Origin: Siphonodentalium dalli
Lineage: Eukaryota > Mollusca > Scaphopoda > Gadilida > Siphonodentaliidae
Assembly: GCA_032622095.1 (NCBI GenBank)
Contig: CP136068.1
Location: 61,838,025 to 61,902,024, forward strand
Direction: 5' to 3'
Length of the DNA stretch: 64,000 nt
Below are positions 1-11,290 of this stretch, piece after piece. Numbering within the stretch: position 1 is the first letter of the stretch; each line of letters starts with the position of its first letter. Under the pieces are notes generated by a model. That model saw only the letters and a program-made list of their open reading frames with translations, did not search any database and was not told the origin of the DNA. A program made the translations under genes and the position numbers.

Positions 1-239
1 GTCAGGGAGGAACTCATATTTGAGTGGACAGGGAGAAACTCATAAAAGAATGTACAGGGAGCAACTCATATAAGAGTGGACAAGGAGGAACTCATATAAG
101 AGTGGACAGGCAGGAACTCATAAGAGTGGACAGGCAGGAACTCATATAAGAGTGGACAGGCTGGAACTCATATACGAGTGGACAGGCTGGAACTCATATA
201 CGAGTGGACAGGCAGCAACTCATATAATAGTGGACAGGG

Positions 240-425
240 AGGAACTCATAAGAGAGGACAGGGAGGAACTAATATATGAGGGTACATGAAGGAACTAATA
301 TAAGAGTGGACAGGGAGGAACTAATATAAGAGTGGACAGGGAGGAACTAATATAAGAGTGGACAGGGAGGAACTAATATAAGAGTGGACAGGGAGGAACT
401 AACATAAGAGTGGACAGGGAGGAAC
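240..425 (+). repeat. Delta cassette (type example, AACTAATAT run)
   Basis: After TATACGAG pairs and a CATATAATAG unit comes a short AGAGAGGAC join, an AACTAATATATGAGGGTACATG unit, then several AACTAATATAAGAG monomers (C to A in CTCAT) and an AACTAACAT unit. In most other copies the GAGGGTAC here reads GAGTGTAC. The cassette recurs about thirty times, with three to five AACTAATAT units. Confidence 0.85.
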
Positions 426-570
426 TCGTATAAGAGTGGACAGGCTGGAACTCATAAGAGTGGACAGGCAGGAATTCATATAAGAGTGGACAGTCAGCAA
501 CTCATATAAGAGTGGACAGGGAGGAACTCATATAAGAGTGGACTGACAGCAACTCATATAAGAGTGGACA

Positions 571-615
571 TGGATGAACTCATATACTAGTGGCAGGCAG
601 CAACTCATATACTAG
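571..615 (+). repeat. Alpha cassette core: SpeI-bearing 26+25-bp pair (type example)
   Basis: A GGATGAACTCATATACTAG unit is followed by a 25-bp unit beginning GTGGCAGGCAGC, which has lost the A of GTGGAC; both ends create ACTAGT (SpeI). This pair occurs more than forty times in the window. Examples of the GGCAGG core are at 1,213, 2,018, 2,921, 3,993, 4,588, 8,413, 9,899, 10,662, 14,922, 37,424, 41,862, 51,461 and 56,948. It is the best single anchor for aligning higher-order units. Confidence 0.88.
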
Positions 616-799
616 TGGACAGGGAGGAACTCATATAAGAGTGGACAGGCAGGAACTCATATAAGAGTGGATAGTCAGCAACTCATATTAGAGTGGACAG
701 GGAGGAACTCATAAGAGTGGACAGGGAGGAACTCATATAAGAGTGGACAGGGAGGAACTCATATAAGAGTGGACAGGCTGGAACTCATATAAGAGTGGA

Positions 800-1130
800 C
801 AGGGAGGATCTCAAATAAGAGTGGACAGGGAGGAACTCATATAACAGTGGACAGGGAAGAACTCATATAAGAGTGGACATGCAGGAATTCATATAAGAGT
901 GGACAGGCTGGGACTCATATAATACTGGACAGGCAACAACTCATATAAGAGTGGACTGGGAGGAACTCATATAAGAGTGGACAATGAGGGACTCATATAA
1001 GAGTGGACAATGAGGAACTCATATAAGAGTGGACTGTGAGGAACTCATATAAGAGTGGACACGGAGGAACTAATATAAGAGTGGACAAGGATGAATTCAT
1101 ATAAGAGTGGACATGCAGCAACTCATATAA
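800..1130 (+). repeat. Beta cassette (type example)
   Basis: The order is GGATCTCAAATAAG (806), AACAG, GGGAAGAACTC, ATGCAGGAATTC (EcoRI), GGCTGGGACTC with AATACTGG, GGCAACAACTC, ACTGGGAGG, AATGAGGG, AATGAGG, ACTGTGAGG, an AACTAATAT unit, and AAGGATGAATTC (EcoRI). The full series recurs at, for example, 1.6 kb, 6.77 kb, 8.0 kb, 13.25 kb, 14.5 kb, 18.0 kb, 20.5 kb, 22.4 kb, 24.4 kb, 27.4 kb, 29.4 kb, 32.1 kb, 46.4 kb, 51.05 kb and 56.5 kb. Truncated forms occur at 2.3, 2.57, 3.18, 39.4 and 43.9 kb. Confidence 0.85.
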
Positions 1131-1599
1131 GAGTGGACAGGGAGGAACTCATATAAGAGTGGACAGACAGCAACTCATATAAGAGTGGACATGGATGAAC
1201 TCATATACTAGTGGCAGGCAGCAACTCATATACTAGTGGACAGGGAGGAACTCATATAAGAGTGGACAGGCAGGAACTCATATAAGAGTGGACAGTCAGC
1301 AACTCATATAAGAGTGGACAGGGAGCAACTCATAAAAGAGTGGACAGGGAGCAACTCATAAAAGAGTGGACAGGGAGGAACTCATATAAGAGTGGACAGG
1401 GAGGAACTCATATTTGAGTGGACAGGGAGAAACTCATAAAAGAATGGACAGGGAGCAACTCATATAAGAGTGGACAGGCAGGAACACATATAAGAGTGGT
1501 CAGGGAGGAACTCATATTTGAGTGGACAGGGAGAAACTCATAAAAGAATGTACAGGGAGCAACTCATATAAGAGTGGACAAGGAGGAACTCATATAAGA

Positions 1600-2210
1600 G
1601 TCGACAGGGAGGATCTCAAATAAGAGTGGACAGGGAGGAACTCATATAACAGTGGACAGGGAAGAACTCATATAAGAGTGGACATGCAGGAATTCATATA
1701 AGAGTGGACAGGCTGGGACTCATATAATACTAGACAGGCAACAACTCATATAAGAGTGGACTGGGAGGAACTCATATAAGAGTGGACAATGAGGGACTCA
1801 TATAAGAGTGGACAATGAGGAACTCATATAAGAGTGGACTGTGAGGAACTCATATAAGAGTGGACAGGGAGGAACTAATATAAGAGTGGACAAGGATGAA
1901 TTCATATAAGAGTGGACATGCAGCAACTCATATAAGAGTGGACAGGGAGGAACTCATATAAGAGTGGACAGACAGCAACTCATATAAGAGTGGACATGGA
2001 TGAACTCATATACTAGTGGCAGGCAGCAACTCATATACTAGTGGACAGGGAGGAACTCATATAAGAGTGGACAGGCAGGAACTCATATAAGAGTGGACAG
2101 TCAGCAACTCATATAAGAGTGGACAGGGAGCAACTCATAAACGAGTGGACAGGGAGCAACTCATAAAAGAGTGGACAGGGAGCAACTCATAAAAGAGTTG
2201 ACAGGGAGGA
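1600..2210 (+). repeat. Local 0.6-kb duplicate of 795-1,400 (offset 805 bp)
   Basis: GGATCTCAAATAAG at 806 recurs at 1,611, and the GGCAGG of the 25-bp SpeI unit at 1,213 recurs at 2,018, both 805 bp apart. The beta cassette and second alpha cassette are therefore repeated in tandem. The copies are separated by a gamma pair (about 1,400-1,590). The upstream edge of the second copy carries GTCGAC (about 1,600), a SalI site absent from the first copy. The last GAGCAAC units are slightly rearranged (CATAAACGAG near 2,150). Confidence 0.8.
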
Positions 2211-4640
2211 ACTCATATAAGAGTGGACAGGGAGGAACTCATAAGAGTGGACAGGGAGGAACTCATATAAGAGTGGACAGGGAGGAACTCATATAAGAGT
2301 GGACAGGCAACAACTCATATAAGAGTGGACTGGGAGGAACTCATATAAGAGTGGACAATGAGGGACTCATATAAGAGTGGAAAATGGGGAACTCATATAA
2401 GATGGACAGGGAGGAACTCATAAAAGAGTGGACAGGGAGCAACTCATATAAGAGTGGACAGGGAGCAACTCATATAAGAGTGGACACGCAGGAACTCATA
2501 TAAGAGTGGACATGCAGGAACTCATATTAGAGTGGACAGGGAGGAACTCATATAAGAGTGGACAGGCAACAACTCATATAAGAGTGGACTGGGAGGAACT
2601 CATATAAGAGTGGACAATGAGGGACTCAATTAAGAGTGGAAAATGGGGAACTCATATAAGATGGACAGGGAGGAACTCATAAAAGAGTGGACAGGGAGCA
2701 ACTCATAAAAGAGTGGACAGGGAGCAACTCATAAAAGAGTGGACAGGGAGGAACTCATATAAGAGTGGACAGGGAGGAACTCATAAGAGTGGACAGGGAG
2801 GAACTCATATAAGAGTGGACAGGGAGGAACTCATATAAGAGTGGACAGGGAGGAACTCATATAAGAGTGGACAGACAGCAACTCATATAAGAGTGGACAT
2901 GGATGAACTCATATACTAGTGGCAGGCAGCAACTCATATACTAGTGGACAGGGAGGAACTCATACAAGAGTGGACAGGCAGGAACTCATATAAGAGTGGA
3001 CAGTCAGCAACTCATATAAGAGTGGACAGGGGGCAACTCATAAAAGAGTGGACAGGGAGCAACTCATAAAAGAGTCGACAGGGAGCAACTCATAAAAGAG
3101 TGGACAGGGAGGAACTCATATAAGAGTGGACAGGGAGGAACTCATAAGAGTGGACAGGGAGGAACTCATATAAGAGTGGACAGGCAACAACTCATATAAG
3201 AGTGGACTGGGAGGAACTCATACAAGAGTGGACAATGAGGGACTCATATAAGAGTGGACAGGGAGGAACTCATATAAGATGGACAGGGAGGAACTCTTAT
3301 TAGAGTGGACAGGGAGGAACTCATAAGAGTGGACAGGGAGGAACTCATATAAGAGTTGACAGGGAGGAACTCATATAAGAGTGGACAGGGAGGAACTCAT
3401 ATAAGCGTGGACAGGGAGGAACTCATATAAGAGTGGACAGGTAGGAACTCATATAAGAGTGAACAGGGAGGAACCCATATAAGAGTGGACAGGCAGGAAC
3501 TCATATAAGAGTGGACAGGCAGGAACTCATATAAGAGTGGACAGGCAGGAAATCATATAGCAGTGTACAGGGAGGAACTCATAAGAGTTGACAGGGAGGA
3601 ACTCATTTAAGAGTGGACAGGGAAGAACTCATATAAGAGTGGACATGAAGGAATTCATATAAGAGTGGACAGGGAGGAACTCATAAGAGTGGACAAAGAG
3701 GAACTCATAAGAGTGGACAGGGAGGAACTCATAAGAGTGGACAGGGAAGAACTCATAAGAGTGAACAGGGAGGAACTCATAAGAGTGGACAGGGAGCAAC
3801 TCATAAAAGAGTGGACAGGGAGCAACTCATAAAAGAGTGGACAGGGAGCAACTCATATAAGAGTGGACAGGGAGGAACTCATAAGAGTGGACAGGGAGGA
3901 ACTCATATAAGAGTGGACTGGGAGGAACTCATATAAGAGTGGACAGACAGCAACTCATATAAGAGTGGACATGGATGAACTCATATACTAGTGGCAGGCA
4001 GCAACTCATATACTAGTGGACAGGGAAGAACTCATATAAGAGTGGACAGGCAGGAACTCATATAAGAGTGGACAGTCAGCAACTCATATAAGAGTGGACA
4101 GGGGGCAACTCATAAAAGAGTGGACAGGGAGCAACTCATAAAAGAGTGGACAGGGAGCAACTCATAAAAGAGTGGACAGGGAGGAACTCATATAAGAGTG
4201 GACAGGGAGGAACTCATAAGAGTGGACAGGGAGGAACTCATATAAAAGTGGACAGGGAGGAACTCATATAAGAGTGGACAGGCAACAACTCATATAAGAG
4301 TGGACTGGGAGGAACTCATATAAGAGTGGACAATGAGGGACTCATATAAGAGTGGACAATTAGGAACTCATATAAGAGTGGACTGTGAGGAACTCATATA
4401 AGAGTGGACAGGGAGGAACTAATATAAGAGTGGACAAGGATGAATTCATATAAGAGTGGACAAGGATGAATTCATATAAGAGTGGACATGCAGCAACTCA
4501 TATAAGAGTGGACAGGGAGGAACTCATATAAGAGTGGACAGACAGCAACTCATATAAGAGTGGACATGGATGAACTCATATACTAGTGGCAGGCAGCAAC
4601 TCATATACTCGTGGACAGGGAGGAACTCATATAAGAGTGG
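2211..4640 (+). repeat. Mosaic region of truncated beta, alpha and zeta cassettes
   Basis: This is one of the most irregular parts of the array. A shortened beta cassette (GGCAACAAC, ACTGGGAGG, AATGAGGG) starts at 2,306, recurs at 2,575 and again at 3,183, each time ending differently (AAAATGGGG plus AAGATGGAC in the first two). Alpha cassettes lie at about 2,860-3,100 and 3,930-4,160, a zeta cassette with TAGCAGTGTAC at 3,558 and a 24-bp run at 3,660-3,790. A full late beta and alpha pair lies at 4,270-4,620. The segment is related to 8,640-11,290 at offsets of about 6.58-6.67 kb. Confidence 0.75.
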
Positions 4641-4659
4641 ACAGGCAGGAACACATATA

Positions 4660-4870
4660 AGAGTGGTCAGGGAGGAACTCATATAAGAGTGGTCAGGGAG
4701 GAACTCATATTTGAGTGGACAGGGAGAAACTCATAAAAGAATGGATAGGGAGCAACTCATATAAGAGTGGACAGGCAGGAACACATATAAGAGTGGTCAG
4801 GGAGGAACTCATATTTGAGTGGACAGGGATAAACTCATAAAAGAATGGACAGGGAGCAACTCATATAAGA
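4660..4870 (+). repeat. Gamma cassette (type example, paired CATATTTGAG)
   Basis: GTGGTCAGGG, CATATTTGAG, GGGAGAAACTCATAAAAGAATGG and GAGCAACTC units occur twice, about 104 bp apart. Other pairs are at about 1,420/1,517, 5,871/5,978, 11,349/11,451, 12,433/12,538, 17,184/17,287, 35,139/35,244, 49,306/49,407, 54,792/54,897 and 62,213/62,318; a single one is at the left edge (about 15). The second member often has GGGATAAACTC or AATGTACAGG in place of GGGAGAAACTC or AATGGACAGG. Confidence 0.87.
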
Positions 4871-5592
4871 GTGGACAAGGAGGAACTCATATAAGAGTGG
4901 ACAGGCAGGAACTCATATAAGAGTGGACAGGCAGGAACTCATAAGAGTGGACAGGCAGGAACTCATATAAGAGTGGACAGGCTGGAACTCATATACGAGT
5001 GGACAGGCTGGAACTCATATACGAGTGGACAGGCAGCAACTCATATAATATTGGACAGGGAGGAACTCATAAGAGAGGACAGGGAGGAACTAATATATGA
5101 GTGTACATGGAGGAACTAATATAAGAGTGGACAGGGGGGAACTCATAAAAGAGTGGACAGGGAGCAACTCATAAAATTAGTGGACAGGGGGCAACTCATA
5201 TAAGAGTGGACAGGGAGCAACTCATATAAGAGTGGACACGCAGGAACTCATATAAGAGTGGACACGCAGGAATTCATATAAGAGTGGACAGGGAGGAACT
5301 CATATAAGAGTGGACAGGGAGCAACTCATATAAGAGTGGACAGAGAGGAACTCATATAAGAGTGGACAGGCAGGAACTCATATAAGAGTGAACAGGGAGG
5401 AACTCATATGCGAGTGGACAGGCAGGAACTCATATTAGAGTGGACAGGGAGGAACTCTTATTAGAGTGGACAGGGAGGAACTCATATTAGAGTGGACAGG
5501 GAGGAACTCATATTAGAGGAGACAGGGAGGAACTCATATAAGATGGACAGGGATGAACTCATATTAGAGTTGACAGGGAGGAACTCATAAGA

Positions 5593-5727
5593 GTGGACAG
5601 GGAGGAACTCATATAAGAGTGGACAGGGAGGAACTCATATAAGAGTGGACAGGGAGGAACTCATATAAGAGTGGACAGGGAGGAACTCATATAAGAGTGG
5701 ACAGGGAGGAACTCATATAAGAGTGAA
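5593..5727 (+). repeat. Run of near-consensus 26-bp monomers (reference example)
   Basis: Five successive 26-bp units with almost no substitutions lie here, so this is a good place to read the consensus. Each unit carries GTGGACAGGG, then AGGAACTC, then ATATAAGA. The run ends where GTGAACAGGG and AACGCATAT variants begin. Similar consensus runs lie at about 12,200-12,330, 21,310-21,450 and 40,150-40,280, always next to zeta-type variants. Confidence 0.9.
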
Positions 5728-5959
5728 CAGGGAGGAACGCATATAAGAGTGGTCAGGCAGGAACTCATATACGAGTGGACAGGCAGGAACTCATATAAGA
5801 GTGGATAGACAGGAACACATATAAGAGTGTTCAGGGAGGAACTCATATAAGAGTGGTCAGGGAGGAACTCATATTTGAGTGGACAGGGAGAAACTCATAA
5901 AAGAATGGACAGGGAGCAACTGATATAAGAGTGGACAGGCAGGAACACATATAAGAGTG

Positions 5960-7380
5960 GTCAGGGAGGAACTCATATTTGAGTGGACAGGGAGAAACTC
6001 ATAAAAGAATGTACAGGGAGCAACTCATATAAGAGTGGACAAGGAGGAACTCATATAAGAGTGGACAGGCAGGAACTCATAAGAGTGGACAGGCAGGAAC
6101 TCATATAAGAGTGGACAGGCTGGAACTCATATACGAGTGGACAGGCTGGAACTCATATACGAGTGGACAGGCAGCAACTCATATAATAGTGGACAGGGAG
6201 GAACTCATAAGAGAGGACAGGGAGGAACTAATATATGAGTGTACATGGAGGAACTAATATAAGAGTGGACAGGGAGGAACTAATATAAGAGTGGACAGGG
6301 AGGAACTAATATAAGAGTGGACAGGGAGGAACTAATATAAGAGTGGACAGGGAGGAACTAACATAAGAGTGGACAGGGAGGAACTCATATAAGAGTGGAC
6401 AGGCTGGAACTCATAAGAGTGGACAGGCAGGAATTCATATAAGAGTGGACAGTCAGCAACTCATATAAGAGTGGACAGGGAGGAACTCATATAAGAGTGG
6501 ACTGACAGCAACTCATATAAGAGTGGACATGGATGAACTCATATACTAGTGGACAGGGAGGAACTCATATACTAGTGGACAGGGAGGAACTCATATAAGA
6601 GTGGACAGGCAGGAACTCATATAAGAGTGGACAGTCAGCAACTCATATTAGAGTGGACAGGGAGGAACTCATAAGAGTGGACAGGGAGGAACTCATATAA
6701 GAGTGGACAGGGAGGAACTCATATAAGAGTCGACAGGCTGGAACTCATATAAGAGTGGACAGGGAGGATCTCAAATAAGAGTGGACAGGGAGGAACTCAT
6801 ATAACAGTGGACAGGGAAGAACTCATATCAGAGTGGACATGCAGGAATTCATATAAGAGTGGACAGGCTGGGACTCATATAATAGTGGACAGGCAACAAC
6901 TCATATAAGAGCGGACTGGGAGGAACTCATATAAGAGTGGACAATGAGGGACTCATATAAGAGTGGACAATGAGGAACTCATATAAGAGTGGACTGTGTG
7001 GAACTCATATAAGAGTGGACAGGGAGGAACTAATATAAGAGTGGACATGGATGAATTCATATAAGAGTGGACATGCAGCAACTCATATAAGAGTGGACAG
7101 GGAGGAACTCATATAAGAGTGGACAGACAGCAACTCATATAAGAGTGGACATGGATGAACTCATATACTAGTCGCAGGCAGCAACTCATATACTAGTGGA
7201 CAGGGGGGAACTCATACAAGAGTGGACAGGCAGGAACTCATATAAGAGTGGACAGTCAGCAACTCATATAAGAGTGGACAGGGAGCAACTCATAAAAGAG
7301 TGGACAGGGAGCAACTCATAAAAGAGTGGACAGGGAGCAACTCATAAAAGAGTGGACAGGGAGCAACTCATAAAAGAGTG
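5960..7380 (+). repeat. Higher-order block II, first 1.3-kb subunit
   Basis: This is a copy of 1-1,400. It runs gamma, delta (GTACATGG at 6,241), alpha, beta (GGATCTC near 6,768), and a second alpha with GTCGCAGG at 7,171 in place of GTGGCAGG. It ends in four GAGCAACTCATAAAA units. The GTCGCAGG base change is a useful tag, since it also marks copies at 13,654, 16,184 and 18,403. That links this subunit to the 12.6-19.0 kb family more closely than to 1-1,400. Confidence 0.8.
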
Positions 7381-8640
7381 GACTGGCAGGAACTCATATA
7401 AGAGTGGACAGGCTGGAACTCATATACGAGTGGACAGGCTGGAACTCATATACGAGGGGACAGGCAGCAACTCATATAATAGTGGACAGGGAGGAACTCA
7501 TAAGAGAGGACAGGGAGCAACTAATATATGAGTGTACATGGAGGAACTAATATAAGAGTGGACAGGGAGGAACTAATATAAGAGTGGACAGGGAGGAACT
7601 AATATAAGAGTGGACAGGGAGGAACTAATATAAGAGTGGACAGGGAGGAACTAACATAAGAGTGGACAGGCTGGAACTCATAATAGTGGACAGGCAGGAA
7701 TTCATATAAGAGTGGACAGTCAGCAACTCATATAAGAGTGGACAGGGAGGAACTCATATAAGAGTGGACTGACAGCAACTCATATAAGAGTGGACATGGA
7801 TGAACTCATATACTAGTGGCAGCCAGCAACTCATATACTAGTGGACAGGGAGGAACTCATATAAGAGTGGACAGGCAGGAACTCATATTAGAGTGGACAG
7901 GGAGGAACTCATAAGAGTGGACAGGGAGGAACTCATATAAGAGTGGACAGGGAGGAACTCATATAAGAGTGGACAGGCTGGAACTCATATAAGAGTGGAC
8001 AGGGAGGATCTCAAATAAGAGTGGACAGGGAGGAACTCATATAACAGTGGACAGGGAAGAACTCATATAAGAGTGGACATGCAGGAATTCATATAAGAGT
8101 GGACAGGCTGGGACTCATATAATAGTGGACAGGCAACAACTCATATAAGAGTGGACTGGGAGGAACTCATATAAGAGTGGACAATGAGGGACTCATATAA
8201 GAGTGGACAATGAGGAACTCATATAAGAGTGGACTGTGAGGAACTCATATAAGAGTGGACAGGGAGGAACTAATATAAGAGTGGACAAGGATGAATTCAT
8301 ATAAGAGTGGACATGCAGCAACTCATATAAGAGTGGACAGGGAGGAACTCATATAAGAGTGGACAGACAGCAACTCATATAAGAGTGGACATGGATGAAC
8401 TCATATACTAGTGGCAGGCAGCAACTCATATACTAGTGGACAAGGAGGAACTCATACAAGAGTGGACAGGCAGGAACTCATATAAGAGTGGACAGTCAGC
8501 AACTCATATAAGAGTGGACAGGGAGCAACTCATAAAAGAGTGGACAGGGAGCAACTCATAAAAGAGTGGACAGGGAGCAACTCATAAAAGAGTGGACAGG
8601 GAGCAACTCATAAAAGAGTGGACAGGGAGGAACTCATATA
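7381..8640 (+). repeat. Second tandem 1.27-kb subunit of block II
   Basis: The delta-alpha-beta-alpha series of 6.1-7.38 kb is repeated. GTACATG at 6,241 recurs at 7,534 (1,293 bp) and ACTGACAGC at 6,501 recurs at 7,768 (1,267 bp). The 26-bp change between these offsets is the loss of one unit after the AACTAACAT monomer. The copy carries GGCAGCCAGC at 7,818, a variant that recurs at about 13,035, 14,337, 15,562, 16,860 and 17,785, and is again a family tag shared with the 12.6-19 kb region. Confidence 0.8.
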
Positions 8641-11290
8641 AGAGTGGACAGGGAGGAACTCATAAGAGTGGACAGGGAGGAACTCATATAAGAGTGGACA
8701 GGGAGGAACTCATATAAGAGTGGACAGGCAACAACTCATATAAGAGTGGACTGGGAGGAACTCATATAAGAGTGGACAATGAGGGACTCATATAAGAGTG
8801 GACAATGAGGAACTCATATAAGAGTGGACAGGGAGGAACTCATAAAAGAGTGGACAGGGAGCAACTCATATAAGAGTGGACAGGGAGCAACTCATATAAG
8901 AGTGGACACGCAGGAACTCATATAAGAGTGGACATGCAGGAACTCATATTAGAGTGGACAGGGAGGAACTCATATAAGAGTGGACAGGCAACAACTCATA
9001 TAAGAGTGGACTGGGAGGAACTCATATAAGAGTGGACAATGAGGGACTCATATAAGAGTGGACAGGGAGGAACTCATATAAGATGGACAGGGAGGAACTC
9101 ATATTAGAGTGGACAGGGAGGAACTCATAAGAGTGGACAGGGAGGAACTCATATAAGAGTTGACAGGGAGGAACTCATATAAGAGTGGACAGGGAGGAAC
9201 TCATATAAGAGTGGACAGGGAGGAACTCATATAAGAGTGGACAGGGAGGAACTCATATAAGAGTGACCAGGGAGGAACCCATATAAGAGTGGACAGGCAG
9301 GAACTCATATAAGAGTGGACAGGCAGGAACTCATATAAGAGTGGACAGGCGGGAACTCATATAGCAGTGTACAGGGAGGAACTCATAAGAGTTGACAGGG
9401 AGGAACTCATATAAGAGTGGACAGGGAAGAACTCATATAAGAGTGGACATGCAGGAATTCATATAAGAGTGGACAGGGAGGAACTCATAAGAGTGGACAA
9501 AGAGGAACTCATAAGAGTGGACAGGGAGGAACTCATAAGAGTGGACAGGGAAGAACTCATATAAGAGTGGACATGCAGGAATTCATATAAGAGTGGACAG
9601 GGAGGAACTCATAAGAGTGGACAGGGAGGAACTCATAAGAGTGGACAGGGAGGAACTCATAAGAGTGGACAGGGAGCAACTCATAAAAGAGTGGACAGGG
9701 AGCAACTCATAAAAGAGTGGACAGGGAGGAACTCATATAAGAGTGGACAGGGAGGAACTCATAAGAGTGGACAGGGAGGAACTCATATAAGAGTGGACAG
9801 GGAGGAACTCATATAAGAGTGGACTGGGAGGAACTCATATAAGAGTGGACAGACAGCAACTCATATAAGAGTGGACATGGATGAACTCATATACTAGTGG
9901 CAGGCAGCAACTCATATACTAGTGGACAGGGAGGAACTCATATAAGAGTGGACAGGGAGGAACTCATATAAGCGTGGACAGGGAGGAACTCATATAAGAG
10001 TGGACAGGTAGGGACTCATATAAGAGTGAACAGGGAGGAACCCATATAAGAGTGGACAGGCAGGAACTCATATAAGAGTGGACAGGCAGGAACTCATATA
10101 AGAGTGGACAGGCAGGAACTCATATAGCAGTGTACAGGGAGGAACTCATAAGAGTTGACAGGGAGGAACTCATTTAAGAGTGGACAGGGAAGAACACATA
10201 TAAGAGTGGACATGAAGGAATTCATATAAGAGTGGACAGGGAGGAACTCATAAGAGTGGACAAAGAGGAACTAATAAGAGTGGACAGGGAGGAACTCATA
10301 AGAGTGGACAGGGAAGAACTCATATAAGAGTGGACATGCAGGAATTCATATAAGAGTGGACAGGGAGGAACTCATAAGAGTGGACAGGGAGGAACTCATA
10401 AGAGTGAACAGGGAGGAACTCATAAGAGTGGACAGGGAGCAACTCATAAAAGAGTGGACAGGGAGCAACTCATAAAAGAGTGGACAGGGAGGAACTCATA
10501 TAAGAGTGGACAGGGAGGAACTCATAAGAGTGGACAGGGAGGAACTCATATAAGAGTGGACAGGGAGGAACTCATATAAGAGTGGACTGGGAGGAACTCA
10601 TATAAGAGTGGACAGACAGCAACTCATATAAGAGTGGACATGGATGAACTCATATACTAGTGGCAGGCAGCAACTCATATACTAGTGGACAGGGAGGAAC
10701 TCATATAAGAGTGGACAGGCAGGAACTCATATAAGAGTGGACAGTCAGCAACTCATATAAGAGTGGACAGGGGGCAACTCATAAGAGTGGACAGGGAGCA
10801 ACTCATAAAAGAGTGGACAGGGAGCAACTCATAAAAGAATGGACAGGGAGTAACTCATATAAGAGTGGACAGGGAGGAACTCATAAGAGTGGACAGGGAG
10901 GAACTAATATAAGAGTGGACAGGGAGGAACTCATATAAGAGTGGACAGGCAACAACTCATATAAGAGTGGACTGGGAGGAACTCATATAAGAGTGGACAA
11001 TGAGGGACTCATATAAGAGTGGACAATGAGGAACTCATATAAGAGTGGACTGTGAGGAACTCATATAAGAGTGGACAGGGAGGAACTAATATAAGAGTGG
11101 ACAAGGATGAATTCATATAAGAGTGGACATGCAGCAACTCATATAAGAGTGGACAGGGAGGAACTCATATAAGAGTGGACAGACAGCAACTCATATAAGA
11201 GTGGACATGGATGAACTCATATACTAGTGGCAGACAGCAACTCATATACTCGTGGACAGGGAGGAACTCATATAAGAGTGGACAGGCAGG
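8641..11290 (+). repeat. Mosaic zeta/alpha region of block II with local 0.77-kb duplication
   Basis: This segment is related to 2.2-4.64 kb. It contains two zeta-alpha stretches: TAGCAGTGTAC at about 9,362 and 10,135 (773 bp apart) and the 25-bp SpeI unit GGCAGG at 9,899 and 10,662 (763 bp apart). A zeta-plus-alpha module has therefore been duplicated locally, whereas the 2.2-4.64 kb segment shows one TAGCAGTGTAC at 3,558. It is followed by the beta and alpha cassettes (about 10,930-11,280). Confidence 0.75.

Larger units (their letters stand above)
1..1400 (+). repeat. Higher-order block I, first part (gamma-delta-alpha-beta-alpha)
   Basis: This segment opens inside a gamma cassette (CATATTTGAG at about 15). 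It continues through TATACGAG pairs, AGAGAGGAC and five AACTAATAT/AACTAACAT units (about 270-420), the SpeI-bearing alpha cassette (about 490-660), the beta cassette (about 800-1,110) and a second alpha cassette (about 1,130-1,320). It is collinear with 5,960-7,380 at an offset of 5,959 bp at its start. Differences are scattered single bases, for example GGCAGGCAGC near 592 against GACAGGGAGG near 6,549. The two segments diverge at about 1,380 and 7,380. Confidence 0.8.
4641..5959 (+). repeat. Gamma-delta-epsilon-zeta segment ending block I
   Basis: Paired CATATTTGAG units at about 4,707 and 4,811 open the segment. Delta follows (TATACGAG pair, then TATATGAGTGTACATGG at about 5,095). Next come epsilon with paired ACACGCAGG units near 5,230-5,270 and ATGCGAG near 5,409, then ATTAGAG and AAGATGGAC variants and a consensus run. 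The segment ends with the next gamma pair, whose first member (CATATTTGAG at about 5,871) carries GTGTTCAGGG upstream. It is collinear with 11,290-12,521 at about 6,640 bp. An isolated 28-bp-like unit (CATAAAATTAGTGG near 5,170) is a local indel not seen in the partner. Confidence 0.8.

Noticed and set aside
5661-5846. Minus-strand frames of 61-66 residues (MSSSL...STLI type) at 5,661, 34,928, 38,729, 43,166 and 62,003
   Set aside because: The reverse complement contains ATGAG in every unit, so starts are plentiful, and the TGA in the same place ends most frames. The peptides are translations of the satellite in rotating phase and show no protein family feature.
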